From assembly GCA_020740775.1 (NCBI GenBank), contig JAHEWK010000001.1, positions 186,001 through 250,000 of the forward strand: DNA of 64,000 nucleotides. Reading direction: 5' to 3'. Each line of letters begins with the position of its first letter. The stretch's first letter is position 1. The notes under the pieces are model-generated. The model did no database searches. It was given only the letters and a program-made list of their open reading frames with translations, and was not told where the DNA came from. The position numbers and the translations under genes are program-made. This DNA is from Ilyonectria destructans. Taxonomy: Eukaryota; Ascomycota; Sordariomycetes; Hypocreales; Nectriaceae. This document shows, piece by piece, positions 1 through 10,057 of this stretch.

Positions 1-1
1 A

Positions 2-1132
2 CCAGACAGAATCAGTCCAGCCAATGCCCTCGTGCCACATGTAGAACGTCCACAGCTGCAGGCCGCCAGAAGACAGGTCGACTTCTACAATACGGCGAGA
101 GGCCACTGCCTGACGGATCCACCGACGGCGAATTCTCCAACAGCCACCCCAGTTACCTACACACTCTGGTTCCTGGAGCTGGAGACTTGGGCAATTGATA
201 ATGTTGGTACAAGCACGTGCCGCTTCAATCCTGAGCCCATCCCTGTTTCCATGGGCCTCAAGAGCTGGACCTCCAGTGTTGCGGATTGGTTACGCCAGTG
301 GGTCGCAGAAGGATGCAATCCATTCATTCACAAACAGCTATACTTGGATACACTCATGCCTCAATGCCTCCAGGACGCTTGGTTAACGCTTACTGCGTAC
401 TCCTGCAAGACGGCTCAAAACGAGCACATAGTCATGAACATCGTCGAAGACCGTGCCAACAGTCTTTTACAAGCACAGATCCATGACGATGACTCCTTCA
501 TGGCAGTTCCTGGCCTTCAGACTATCGAACATCTAGCTCGAGTGCAGGCCCTGTTCGTATACCAGTACCTCCGTCTTTATGACGGCTCTGTCCGCCAGCG
601 GGCTCTTGCTGAAAACAGCATTCCAATTCTGCAGACATGGTGCGAGCAGCTTTGGCAATCGGCTGCTTTGGATGCGGGTCACGACCCGCAACTTCAAAGC
701 ACTCCTGTGCTGAGCGGGCTTGATCCCAAGGACGAACTCACAACTCCCCCACAGTGGAAAGCATGGATACTCAGTGAAAGTGTACGGCGGACGTGGCTTG
801 TTTGTCAAAGTACATTGGCCGCATACTTCAGAGAAAGGGATGGCTGGAATGAATGTACCGGTGAGATAAGATTTACGGCCTGCCAAGGGTTATGGGACGC
901 AACTTCGTCTGGAGCTTGGGCAGAGCTGGCTAGTGGGAGAGAACCCCTCTTTGTCAGAAGCCTGCATGTCGACGAGCTTCTATCAACTGCCATGCCTACT
1001 GAGGTCGATAGCTTCTCAACCGTCTTCATGACTCTTTTGATGGGGAGGGAAAAGGTAGACAGCTGGGCCGTAAGCGAACGACGCATCGAGGGTACTTCCA
1101 TGAGACTGGGGGCCGAGCCCCCAAGTGAGTAG
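2..1132 (+). CDS. Fungal C6-type transcription regulator, C-terminal part (5' end outside window)
   Basis: The reading frame is open from the first bases, so the N-terminus, where a Zn2Cys6 DNA-binding motif would lie, is probably off the left edge. What remains is the middle and C-terminal regulatory region. It aligns by eye along its length with the regulator at 53335-54711: both have a DWLRQW segment followed by FIH+LY, LTAY..KT, a helix ending in L+Q+Q, and later a W+ES+RRT block. That relationship is the main basis for the call. No zinc-cluster cysteines are visible in this part. It ends at a TGA-free clean stop (TAG) after a short variable tail. The neighbour is a dead short-chain dehydrogenase on the opposite strand, so any local pathway it controlled may be lost or may lie to the left. 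Confidence 0.75.
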   Translation, partial: PDRISPANALVPHVERPQLQAARRQVDFYNTARGHCLTDPPTANSPTATPVTYTLWFLELETWAIDNVGTSTCRFNPEPIPVSMGLKSWTSSVADWLRQWVAEGCNPFIHKQLYLDTLMPQCLQDAWLTLTAYSCKTAQNEHIVMNIVEDRANSLLQAQIHDDDSFMAVPGLQTIEHLARVQALFVYQYLRLYDGSVRQRALAENSIPILQTWCEQLWQSAALDAGHDPQLQSTPVLSGLDPKDELTTPPQWKAWILSESVRRTWLVCQSTLAAYFRERDGWNECTGEIRFTACQGLWDATSSGAWAELASGREPLFVRSLHVDELLSTAMPTEVDSFSTVFMTLLMGREKVDSWAVSERRIEGTSMRLGAEPPSE

Positions 1133-1327
1133 CCGCAATGGAAACACTAGCATGGCAGTTCAAATACGAGTTCCACGGTGCTTGCCCGCATTGTGGAAAA
1201 TAACGAAACGTGAAAGGCAACATCAGCAAGGTCTATTTTGTCATGTTGCTTCTGGCTGGTGCGCAACCCTCGAGCTCTAACTTAATAGGCAATCCCGATG
1301 CTGGTTGAACTAGCATCTATCTACGCC

Positions 1328-2317
1328 TTAGTACTTCAACTCCTGGCCCACAAGCTTCTCACTGAGCTGCCAGAGCATGTCCGCCGAAGTCTCGCTTGTC
1401 GCCCACGGCCAGACCTCCTCCGCATAAGGGTCAGCAAGGCGGCAATGATTCAAGTACGCGCCGCTGTGTTTCGCAACATCCTGGTCGAATGCTGCAAAGA
1501 CATGGGTTGAGGCACCTTAGTCCAGGTCCTTGTATCGAGTATCGTTGCTAAACATCCATTTTGTGCCGATCCGAGCACCTGCAGCCTGAAAGTCCTTCAC
1601 AAAGGCGGCCAGATTATGCGCCTCGTGGGCGGCGAGGTTAGTCCCCACAGAGCCCGGGCAAACGCTGAACGAGACAAGACCCTTCGAGCCGAGCTTTTCG
1701 GCAAGCGCGAGGGCCGTCAATGCGGTGGCCGTCTTGGACTGTCCGTACGCAGTCCACTTGTCATACAGCTGTCCATCGCTGAAGTTGTAGTCCGCCCATC
1801 GGATGTGGCTATGCCGATGTCCCACGCTACTGATATGTACAACGCGGGGTGCCTTCGAGGCAAGGATCTTGTCCATGATGAGGTTTGTAAAGAGGAAATG
1901 GCCGAGGTGATTCGTCTGCAACTGGCTTTCGAAGCCATCCTCGGTCAGGCGGTACGGGACCGCCATAATTCCGGCGTTGTTCACGAGTACGTCGATACGC
2001 GGCACATCGGACTAGGAATTGACGGTCTCAGCGGCTTTGTGGACATTAGCGAGAGACGTCAAGTCCAACGCAAGAGACTTAACCGTGGTGTTCGGGTGCG
2101 CGCTTGCGAGATAGTCAACGAGTGACCGGAACTTGCTCGGAGAGCGACCGGCGAGCACGAAAGCCGCAGGCTTGCCGATGAACACTTGCTTCACGAAGCT
2201 CTCGCCCAGACTCCCAGAGGAGATGCCAGTGATGAGTATGGTCTTGCCAGCAATTTGGTTGGCGTAGTACGGCACCAACTCGCTAGCCCTGGTAGTTTCG
2301 TCGAATGTGGGAGCCAT
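1328..2317 (-). pseudogene. Short-chain dehydrogenase pseudogene with two in-frame nonsense codons
   Basis: One continuous 330-codon minus-strand frame encodes a WW-oxidoreductase/retinol-dehydrogenase-like SDR. A cofactor motif TGISSGSLG (canonical TGxxxGxG slightly altered) lies near residue 30, NNAG follows about 80 residues later, and the catalytic Tyr/Lys motif is YGQSK. The frame is broken by TAG at 2012-2014 and TAA at 1517-1519, with no frameshift; homologous-looking sequence continues past both stops to TAA at 1328. The family would normally have Trp (TGG) at the first position and Gln (CAA) fits the second. Both changes are then C-to-T in a CpA dinucleotide, on one strand or the other, which is the RIP signature. 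The ancestral residues are inferred. Readthrough or sequencing error cannot be excluded, but two lesions of the same type favour a real pseudogene. Confidence 0.8.
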
Positions 2318-2849
2318 GGCTGATAGTACGCAGAGTGAGACGGAGCATCAACTGCAGACAGAAGTAGGTGTGAGGAATCGATTGTCGATGGTTGAGCAAT
2401 GGGGGAACCAAGTCTTTTGTACTTCAGGTGCTATCATTTGGGGAAACATGTACAGCTGCTGAAGTTCAGCGATTGGAGCGGGCCTGGTTGATTGGACGGC
2501 AGCTGCTCAAGGATAAGGGCAGGCAATCTCGACCATTCTAAGCACAGCCCGCCTTGCCGGAAAGAGATTGGGCGAAGTCAGCAAAAGCTTTAACAGTCGG
2601 CTCCGTATATCAGCGGCAAATAGGTGGTGGCTGCTAGTCGTATCAGCTTTTACCCTGCTGTATGCGAAGCCGGGGTCGCGCTCACTCGGCGGTCCCTTGC
2701 GGTTCGCTTAGGCTCTAAGGGACTTGGCGCGAATTTCAGAGGTGTAAGTATCTCAGGGCATTTAATAGATCTGTAACGGTTAATTCCATCATAAGGATAA
2801 TGTTTAATACGATATAAAGACTAAATATAATAATTATCTTCATCTCGGA
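2318..2849. other. Non-coding stretch upstream of the SDR pseudogene
   Basis: No convincing coding sequence on either strand. It becomes AT-rich from about 2755 to 2850, just before the dispersed repeat copy. Confidence 0.5.
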
Positions 2850-3200
2850 TCCCTCCAGCCACCTCTTTTCTCGAGAGGGGTTTTATTCTATCTCACGCCC
2901 CCTCTGACTAAGGCTAGGATATCGATATATCAGAGGTTTCGTAATACAGGGTCGCAATCCAACAAAAAGCAGGGGCCTGGCTACAACGATATATATAAAC
3001 TGCGGACAGAATTGGGCAGAGACAACACACAACGAACACAACAAGAACACCAGAAGATGAATACAATCACCAGCCTCATCATCATAAGTTTGACCCTGAA
3101 TGGGGAACTCGAGCGTCCTCTTGACTGGTTAAAAAAAGAGGGACCGCGTATCCAACAACTCCCTTCTATCCGCACACAGGCGCCAATCTAACAGCGTTTG
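2850..3200. repeat. Dispersed repeat copy A (degenerate transposon or LTR-like piece)
   Basis: It carries a CTC/GAG hairpin (about 2865-2885) followed by TCTGACTAAGG-type sequence, which recurs at 8926-8990. It ends with ATCCGCAC...GCCAATCTAACA at 3167-3193, and this end recurs at 15787-15812. The shared order of hairpin, TGACTAAGG block and CCAATCTAACA end shows a repeat family. The element type is uncertain because only short, diverged blocks match. Confidence 0.5.
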
Positions 3201-3610
3201 TGCTACCTCGCATACATCTACCAAGGTGTCGGTCAGCTGACCAAGATCGTTTAAAACGATGCGCTCTCCCCGCTCATTAACTTGTCTTGGTTCTCAGGTC
3301 TCGTCATTCAATCGCCAACGAACACAGGTTCACAACACACCACCATCCATACACACGCTCGCATCGACCGCCGGCCTGATCGCGACGTTGAACTCAAGGA
3401 ACAACCGTTGGGTGGAATTAATGTCGCCAGCGGAGAAGCTCTTCTCCGTTCTCATCCGTGCGCCGCTTTTCCGAATCGCTTTGCGCATAAGGTCGATGCT
3501 GCGATTGAACACATAAGCATCTTGAGAACGACCAGAGTTGTTTCAATCCTTTATTCGTCGACCGAATTGACAACGACCAATATCCGCGAGCCATGCCAAT
3601 AGTAGCAGCA
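3201..3610. other. Intergenic, no supported gene
   Basis: Short overlapping open frames exist on both strands (3259-3602), but none shows a recognisable motif. The stretch is probably the promoter region of the membrane protein gene that follows. Confidence 0.4.
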
Positions 3611-5137
3611 ATGTTTAAGGCACGCTCTCAAGAAGACCCTCCTACTCCCATGGTTGGAAAAATTGTGGACCTGATTATCCCAATGATCTCCGTATCTTTT
3701 GTATCCATATGTCTTTGTTAGTATTACCCATCTTGAATATTTCATTCTATCTCGCATTTAGACCACAGCGACAACAAAAAATTGTTCTACAGTCGGTTAA
3801 CTTGCGCATGCAGATGTTAAGGTCAGGACTGTGACAGAATGGAGCAAGCTACATGTTACTGCCTGGCGTATGTCCACTTAGCAGAGCGTAACCTCCCGTT
3901 AGATATTAGCTGACAGAACTAATAGTAGTATTTGCCATTTATATTTTTTCCCTTCTTTTCGTTACCTCCAGCACTGCTATAATCCAGGTTTGGGGTCTCA
4001 ACTCAAACCCATCAAGCTGTCACTATGCCATTGTCCTTTGCTTCCTATTCTATTTCTCAACCAAGGTCACTCTCATCCTCTCAACCTTGCAAAAGCATGA
4101 AGCACTGATAGAGTTTTACAGATTGTTAGTTGCTCTATGTTATATTAATGAACTCATCGAAAGGTTGCTCACGGTTATTCGCCTTTTCTATTAGTTCATA
4201 TATCTATTCCTGGTTGAAAAAGTGGCAAGTCATTGTCTACTCATTTTCACTGTACATATTCTAATCTGCCCCTAGCACATCGTTCGATGTTTTAGCAAGC
4301 CACATCTGAGGTCTAAGCTTTACTGTTTCAACACCTTTGGGATACTCAGTGTCTATGGGGTCCTTGCTGTTTTTGACATCATGAAGTAAGGTCTCCCCCA
4401 CTATGTGATGAACGCTTCTGATTCATATATGTCTAGTCAATTCGACAAGATCGACGAGAATGGAGTTTGTTATGTTGTTGTGAATAGAGTTATTGTGACT
4501 CTGATTTTATCGTATGATGCGGTCGTTAATATTTATCTTACGGCCCTTTTCATCTCGCCGATCAAGGGTAAGCTGCATATATCTCCACTCAAAAGGTGAT
4601 CTGGATTAACTCAGCGAATAGGGTCGTATTCCTTTCACCATGGCGTGAACGCTCATACACGTGCGCGACTCCGGCAAGTCGCTTTTCATAGCTTCATTGG
4701 TTCTTGTGCCATGCTTATTAGTAGCATCGTGTACGTATTGCCTTGCTAAACTATCATGCCTTGACTCGGGTACACACATTGACAAGATTTGCTAGCAACC
4801 TCACGGTCCTTCTAGGTCTGAATGGAGAACCAGCCTGGGCTTGTTTAATAGCTTGCAATGGTGATAGTTTGTATCCCCAGTTCCTTTAGATTCCCATTCA
4901 CATCTAAAATCAGCGATAGTCCTCTTTTCAGCCGCTGCTATGCAGTGGATTACATACAGGGATGATTCAAAAGATATGGATCACCTTGAGGAAGACGGCG
5001 GAGTAATGCCGCCAGCAACTGAAGACACTTCCGGCACGTCTTGGCAAATGGACCCCATGGCTGATAATCTACCCTCTCACAGCAATGTGGAGACTGAGGG
5101 TCCTCTTGCGAACAAGGCCAAACTGACGGCACAATAA
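3611..5137 (+). CDS. Polytopic fungal membrane protein of unknown function, multi-intron gene
   Basis: No single frame is long, but splicing short introns joins a coherent membrane protein. The exons I can read are: about 3920-4080 (hydrophobic segment ending in LFYFSTK), 4196-4225 (FIYLFLVEK), 4277-4387 (IVRCFSKPHLRSKLYCFNTFG), 4438-4568 (VVNIYLTALFISPIK), 4620-4731 (RARLRQVAFHSFIGSC), 4797-4868 (NLTVLLGLNGEPAW) and 4918-5137. Splice sites include gtaaggtctc...tatgtctag and gtacgt...ttgctag, and they keep frame. The NGEP(A/G)WxCLxxCNxDILFS block near the C-terminus, as I recall it, marks a family of uncharacterised seven-helix-like fungal proteins. The last about 65 residues form a soluble acidic tail. 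The first exon (ATG at 3611) and the 3690-3920 junctions did not resolve cleanly, so the N-terminal third is uncertain or damaged. Confidence 0.6.
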
Positions 5138-5557
5138 TATGGTGCTTGTTACAACACTATGAACACCCAATCATGCTCATCAGCATAGTTGGCAATCGGA
5201 TCGTCAGAGCCTCGAATGCAAAAGGGCACAAGGCCATGAATCAGTCAGGTTATGTGCTTATGGGTCAGAAAGTGAAAGCGTGGAGACATTCCAGTTGCCT
5301 AGAAGTGTTCCCGACAAGTGTATCTTTATATAGGAGAGTACAGGGCCACATCAGTCAGAAATTACTGTCCTGTTCACAGCAGCACAATGAGATACCCGTT
5401 TATACGCCCCAACAAGTTCAGTTCGAGTACAGCACCAAAGAGTGTGTCAACAAAAAAGAATAAACTAGGTCTGGACATAGAAGCGCTGGGCCCTTTATTC
5501 AAGCCTGGTGGGAAACTAAGTGCATCAGAAGGATAGATGGTCCTAGGTACCATATAT
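5138..5557. other. Intergenic, no supported gene
   Basis: Two overlapping plus-strand open frames (5146-5536) have no recognisable motif and look like chance frames between the membrane protein gene and the lyase relic. Confidence 0.4.
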
Positions 5558-6179
5558 CTTGCAGTGCCAACATATTGTCCACCATGCGCTGGGCAGCTCC
5601 CAGATATTGTGTCGGATTACAAAGGTCGGCTACTTTTTCTTTGCCTAGCACCTTGGTAGTGCGGTCATCCTTCTTCAACTCATACAGAAGAGTGGTTTTG
5701 CCCTCGACGACTAGCTTGCAAGGCTCTTAGACCACGTCGTGTGCAGTCTGATGTCCAACGTGGCGCGCCAGTTCCATCATCACCGCTTCACCGACAATCA
5801 ATCCTTGCGTAGACCTGAGATTCTCGAGTAGCCGATCCTCGTGCACCACTAGGCCCGGAAGCGCGAAATGCGCTTGGTGAAGGGCACCCACAGCGATCAC
5901 ATAGCTCTGCGGGATAGCAACCCATTCCAGATGCCAAGGCCCTGGAACACGCTCGAAGCCTGCCACCATAGCATGTTGCGCTAGGGCTGCGTTAGACCGT
6001 AGCAACTTTGAAGCACCGAGGATAACCTCGCTGGAGATTGGGTTCCGCTTCTGCGGCTTGGTGGGTGAGGCACCGCGGTGAGGCACGAAGGGCTTCGCCA
6101 CCTCACCAAGTTTGTTGGACATGTCCACTAGACTTTGTCCCTGGTACTTCGCGCCCCTCAACTTTTGTGCATAGACCAA
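5558..6179 (-). pseudogene. 3-carboxymuconate cycloisomerase-like (fumarase/aspartase superfamily) lyase, C-terminal relic
   Basis: The minus-strand frame carries the lyase signature region LGEVAKPFVPHRGAS..KPQKRNP, followed by PISSEVILGASKLLRSNAAL, WHLEWVAIPQSYVIAVGALHQA and GLIVGEAVMMELARHVG. These are characteristic blocks of fungal class II lyases of the 3-carboxy-cis,cis-muconate cycloisomerase type. Three signs mark it as dead. The N-terminal half is missing. An in-frame TAA follows AHDVV at 5727, although homologous sequence (LVVEGKTTLLYEELKK and on to YLGAAQRMVDN) continues beyond it. In the mobile loop the expected S-S-T-M-P reads S-P-T-K-P, so the loop serine regarded as catalytic in this superfamily is replaced by proline. 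It sits beside a hAT transposase tail, which may explain the truncation. Confidence 0.75.
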
Positions 6180-6524
6180 GTGTACCCAGTACTAGAGGCC
6201 CTTAAATGCCTCTCGCCTGTTATTGCGCTTCAAGATAACCTTCAGCAAAACATTGCATGCATCCCGCTCCTTCCTAGGAACCAAATAGACGCCAACGTAT
6301 CTGCCAATCGCCAGCGGACTTTGGACCGTAACGTATCCAGTGCGCCGGGTATCAAATTGGATGCTCTGCCAGACGATTGGAATATCTTTCCTTGGAACAT
6401 GTTCCTGGGCTTTACGCAGTGTTGCTGATAAGATAACCAATATGGACCCCTCGCAATATTAATGTATTGTCGAGAGGTGTATATTGTATTGCCTAATATG
6501 AACATGACCGATATTGTATTGTAT

Positions 6525-6720
6525 TGTCAAGAATCCGCTCTTGATATATTCTCGATCCCACCTATATCCGCAGAGTGCAAGCGACTGTTTAGTGTTGCTG
6601 GGTATCTAGTGTCACCACTTCGCAATCAATTGCAAGCGAGTACAATACCCTCCAGTTCCAACCTATTGCTAAGCAAAAATAAAATTTCCCTTTACAAAAT
6701 CCAATTTTTCAACCTCGCGA
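6525..6720 (+). mobile_element. hAT transposase C-terminal dimerisation domain, relic
   Basis: The plus-strand frame reads ALDIFSIPPISAECKRLFSVAG followed by YLVSPLRNQLQASTI. This is the conserved hAT C-terminal dimerisation signature (W/ALxxxxIPxxSxxxERxFSxAG...T..RxxLxxxxv). Nothing upstream supplies the DDE catalytic core or BED finger, so only the tail survives. Flanking DNA is AT-rich. Confidence 0.75.
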
Positions 6721-6765
6721 GACAAAATCACTAGAAATAGTAAAAATAAAATTGTTTTCTAGAAT

Positions 6766-7842
6766 TTAAGTGGAAATTGAATTAATTTTCATATTGTCTC
6801 GGTCTTTTGACCTTGCGGTCCAGAAGGCTCTCCGCAGACACACTTCCAAACTCTGGGGCTTGATGTCAGGAAACAGATCAACGTCCCAAGGTTTCGGCAC
6901 TCCTTCAGTTCTTGAATCACCGATGAACGCCTTGAGCGCGTACGCCGCCGACATGGCGCGATCTCCTTCTTCAGCGTACTTTGCAACCAGCTCATAAGCG
7001 TTCAAAGTGGTGTGCTGTATTATGTTGCACTCTCTCCCTGTCACACGAGACGTAATGTCTGCGATTTCAACCCATGTGTGTGAGGCGGCCGGGATCTTGA
7101 GACTGCGGCGTGGGGAGGATATTGCGCCACGCGTAGGAAGTGTCGAGACGGATGCGACAGTGTACTTTGCGACACTATTGAGCTTATGTCAGATATATGC
7201 CTTTCAGTGATTAGAAGATGGAACTTACTCAGCTACACCAGTAAACTGCATCTTCTTATTGACATCCCCATAAAATTCAAACTTGGACTCCTCACGGATA
7301 AACCCAAACGTAAAACCCGTCAGATACTCAGCAAATGCGCCGCATATACTATACGTATACCCAAACCCCTTATACTTCTCTGCCGCTTTCTCCACGGCCT
7401 GACGCATGACCAGCTTGACGCGGAAATCGGGGTTCTTCAGACACAGCTCTTGCGAGAGATCGCCGCCGAATTCAGAAGGGTAGAAATGCGTTACTCCTGC
7501 CGAGGCGGCTGCTTCTATGATAGCAGGTTGGGAGGCCAGGGCGCGGTTGCCAAGCATGCAGATTACTGCCGTAAAGCCTGCTCACAAATTTTGATCAGTT
7601 CGTGCTCGTCGAGCTGGAGGGAATAGAGAAAGAGATGGACCCTTGAATGGAGCAGACTCTAAGAAACTCCCCACCACGATTTCCACTTCAGTCTCGGCTT
7701 CCTGGGTGAATTTAGAGACTTTGGAAGGGTCGGCTAGGATAGCTATGCGAGCGAACTTTGATTTCTGGGCAAGGAACTCTTTGGTGATGTGGGGACCGAT
7801 ATAACCGCTTGCTCCGATGACCAGAACAGATTGGGAAGACAT
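6766..7842 (-). CDS. NmrA/isoflavone-reductase-like NAD(P)-dependent oxidoreductase
   Basis: Three exons join in frame: 7641-7842, 7229-7577 and 6766-7174, giving 319 residues. Introns are 63 bp (gtccat...gagcag) and 54 bp (gtaagt...aatag). The N-terminal Rossmann motif VLVIGASGYIG (glycines near residues 10-16) is followed by the family block PSEFGGD in the middle of the protein, as in isoflavone-reductase-like members of the atypical SDR NmrA family. No stop or frameshift disturbs the spliced frame, so it is probably functional. Expected chemistry is NAD(P)H-dependent reduction, or redox sensing as in NmrA itself; the substrate cannot be told. It is a cytosolic type with no signal peptide. 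The C-terminal nine or so codons after RRAFW look like a species-specific tail. It stands alone between a hAT relic and repeat-rich DNA. Confidence 0.9.
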
Positions 7843-8690
7843 ATTTGAAAAGGTGTGGATTGGTACTTCGGCTGTTCTTGGAGTGATGCGAAAATATGGC
7901 GATTGCTGGAAAGAAAAATGCGTGAAGTAGGGGCTTTGTAATTCGCTCTGTCTAGAATGCCCTTAGGATGTGAGAATCAGAGGTCGGTCGGTTCGATTGA
8001 AAGTATGTCATCAAAGACTTAGTTTTGAGAAGCTTAGAATTCAACGACTACTGGGTCTTAAGGGTCCTTAGATATACGATTGTATGGTGCTTGACTAAAC
8101 CGTTAGAAATTGAGTCTGAAGATCAAAAGGCAATGCTTAGAAATCAAGCATAGAAATCAAGTTGTAGGATATCGGGGCTACAGCCCAAGACAGTACTCTG
8201 TGTGGAGGAAATAAAGCGTATTGCTATTTGCACGACCTCATTTAGCTACTTTCACAATTCTACTCCGCGCATCTTTGGCAAGTTAAGGTTTGCTAGTTCC
8301 ATCCGCATTTTGCCCTTGTTCATGTAAAGCAGGCTCTGCGCTCACTTGGTAGACAGTCAGCACAGGGTATTCGGTCCATTGATATTAGATCAGCTAATTG
8401 TTCTGTTCTGTTGTTATATCTCCGGAATGAATTCTGCCCCTGAGATATCTCCTATATCCACGTGCAATATTAGGACCCATAGCTCCGCATGTAACCACCC
8501 TTCTGTTTAACATCACTCAGCCGGACCATTGCTATTCCCACTAGGTCCCAAGCAACTCAGCAGGATAACTTCTGAATATGTTAGGGATGCAGGATCTGTA
8601 ATGTGGATGAATTTTACATCAGTAAAGTATGTCAGTGCGCTGGCAGTCCCCAATAACTGATGTTACGCTATAGAAGTTGTGGGTCGCCTG
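7843..8690. other. Upstream and intergenic DNA, no gene seen
   Basis: The minus-strand gene at 7842 probably uses the first few hundred bases as its promoter. No TATA box or regulatory palindrome stands out, and the rest shows no coding potential. Confidence 0.4.
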
Positions 8691-8694
8691 GCTA

Positions 8695-8771
8695 AGTTTA
8701 GTGGAAGTTTAGTGGAAGTTTAGTGGAGGATTGGCGGAGGATTGGCGGAGGATTGGCGGAAGATTGGCGGA
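8695..8771. repeat. 11-bp tandem repeat, seven units
   Basis: Three copies of AGTTTAGTGGA are followed by three of GGATTGGCGGA and one of AGATTGGCGGA, all in exact 11-bp register. The unit type switches without breaking phase. The same 11-bp unit (AGTTTAGCGGA) recurs at 25594-25654. Confidence 0.9.
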
Positions 8772-8899
8772 ACTTTGTGGAACTCCAACTTCAGAGACAG
8801 CCGCTGGTCGTGTGGAGCAGGGATCTCTTGAGATCAGTGTTGGATGCGGTCCATCATACTCGATTCAGGGATTAGTGTGTGTGGATCCTGAATCTGATG

Positions 8900-9070
8900 A
8901 TTATATTAATCTTGGATGCTTCCGGGCCCCTCTTTTCTTGTGAGGGGCTTTTGGGTCATCTGACTAAGGTCAGGACATCGGTATACCAGAGGATTATGCA
9001 AATTCAGCCCTTATTCCGCCACACGAGGTGTAATCTAACAGCCGCCACACGAGGACCAAATTCTGTTAGA
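8900..9070. repeat. Dispersed repeat copy B with GC hairpin
   Basis: It contains the inverted repeat GCCCCTC (8926-8932) / GAGGGGC (8942-8948), then TCTGACTAAGG, then CAGCCCTTATTCCGCCACA near 9008-9026. The 16-mer CCCTTATTCCGCCACA is shared with the element at 15551-15836. A CCGCCACACGAGG block occurs twice, and the copy ends in TGTTAGATAGGG. This is probably a relic of the same transposon family. Confidence 0.6.
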
Positions 9071-10057
9071 TAGGGCTGGGGTGATTGAATCACAAGACTA
9101 CTGTCTAATTGAGGCTTGGTTCAGAGAGTCCTGGTGATTGTATTGATCAGAATCCCCCTTGCGCCCTCATCGACCTAGGGGGTGAGAGCTTTGAGGTGCT
9201 GTCTGATCTAGCCGCCATGACAGACATTGATTTTTCGGTGATAGCATTCCATTGTTCTCCACCGTGGATGCCAGCCTGCTCCAGGTAGTGGAGGGTGTAG
9301 CTGATGAGAGTCTTAAGTTGGGATGCGCGGGCTGGACGGTCAATGCCCAGCAATCTTGGTCAAAGATCCTTGTAGCGTGTATGGTAGTGGGAAATCCCTT
9401 AGGGGAAACAATATTATGCATCAGTTGTGGAAGCGGAAATTAGGGGAAAGTCCGATGAGGTCCGAAGGTTTACACTCCAGTTGTGGGCTCCGGAATTGGG
9501 GAAAAGTCCGGTGAGGATAACTAGTTCCAGTAGCATAACAAGTTTCCCCGCCTCCGCCTTCAGTAACGCCGCCCTCTTATCCTGGTTTGCGAGGCACTGT
9601 CATCTGGCCAGATTTTTCTCAATTTCTCACCCCACTTACATAGCAGATGCTAATTTGCCTCCTGGTATCTACATACTATTCCCTCTATACTAAATGCTAC
9701 CTTACAATTGTATACTTCCTTATCTAGTAACCTATTTGGCGATAATATATAGCAGGCATAAAAGGGTAACTTCTAGCAATCTAAGGGATATCTAGGATAT
9801 TAGTTAAAAATTAAAAGTTCCATTACGACCTACCTTAGAAGTCGTCGTTATACTTACAGTTAATAGAATTCTCATGTCGTGACTGAACCCGAATAATACT
9901 CTCAACTTTAAATAACATACAGTAACTAATCTGAGGACCGGTTATATCTGCTAATCCTTGTGATTCTATAGTTTCTGTGCGCTTGGCAAATAGAAACTGC
10001 GTTAAGAGATAATATGTTTCTATAATAAAAGCTTTGAAACTTTATATAGCTAATTAT
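9071..10057. other. Gene-free, partly AT-rich stretch
   Basis: A direct, diverged repeat of about 35 bp occurs at 9424-9459 and 9480-9516 (TGTGG...GGGGAAAGTCCG+TGAGG). From about 9690 to 10050 the DNA is AT-rich and full of stops, as expected for RIP-affected or decayed repeats. No gene is supported. Confidence 0.5.

Noticed and set aside
1616..2125. 169-codon plus-strand frame
   Set aside because: Antisense to the SDR pseudogene; SDR motifs decide the strand.
3259..3602. Overlapping plus-strand frames before the membrane protein gene
   Set aside because: No motif, no family resemblance, frames overlap each other and an antisense frame of equal length.
3611..5137. The multi-intron membrane protein as a meroterpenoid-type cyclase
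   Set aside because: The helical content is similar, but the conserved NGEP-x-W...CN-x-DILF block belongs to a different, uncharacterised membrane family and the protein is too long.
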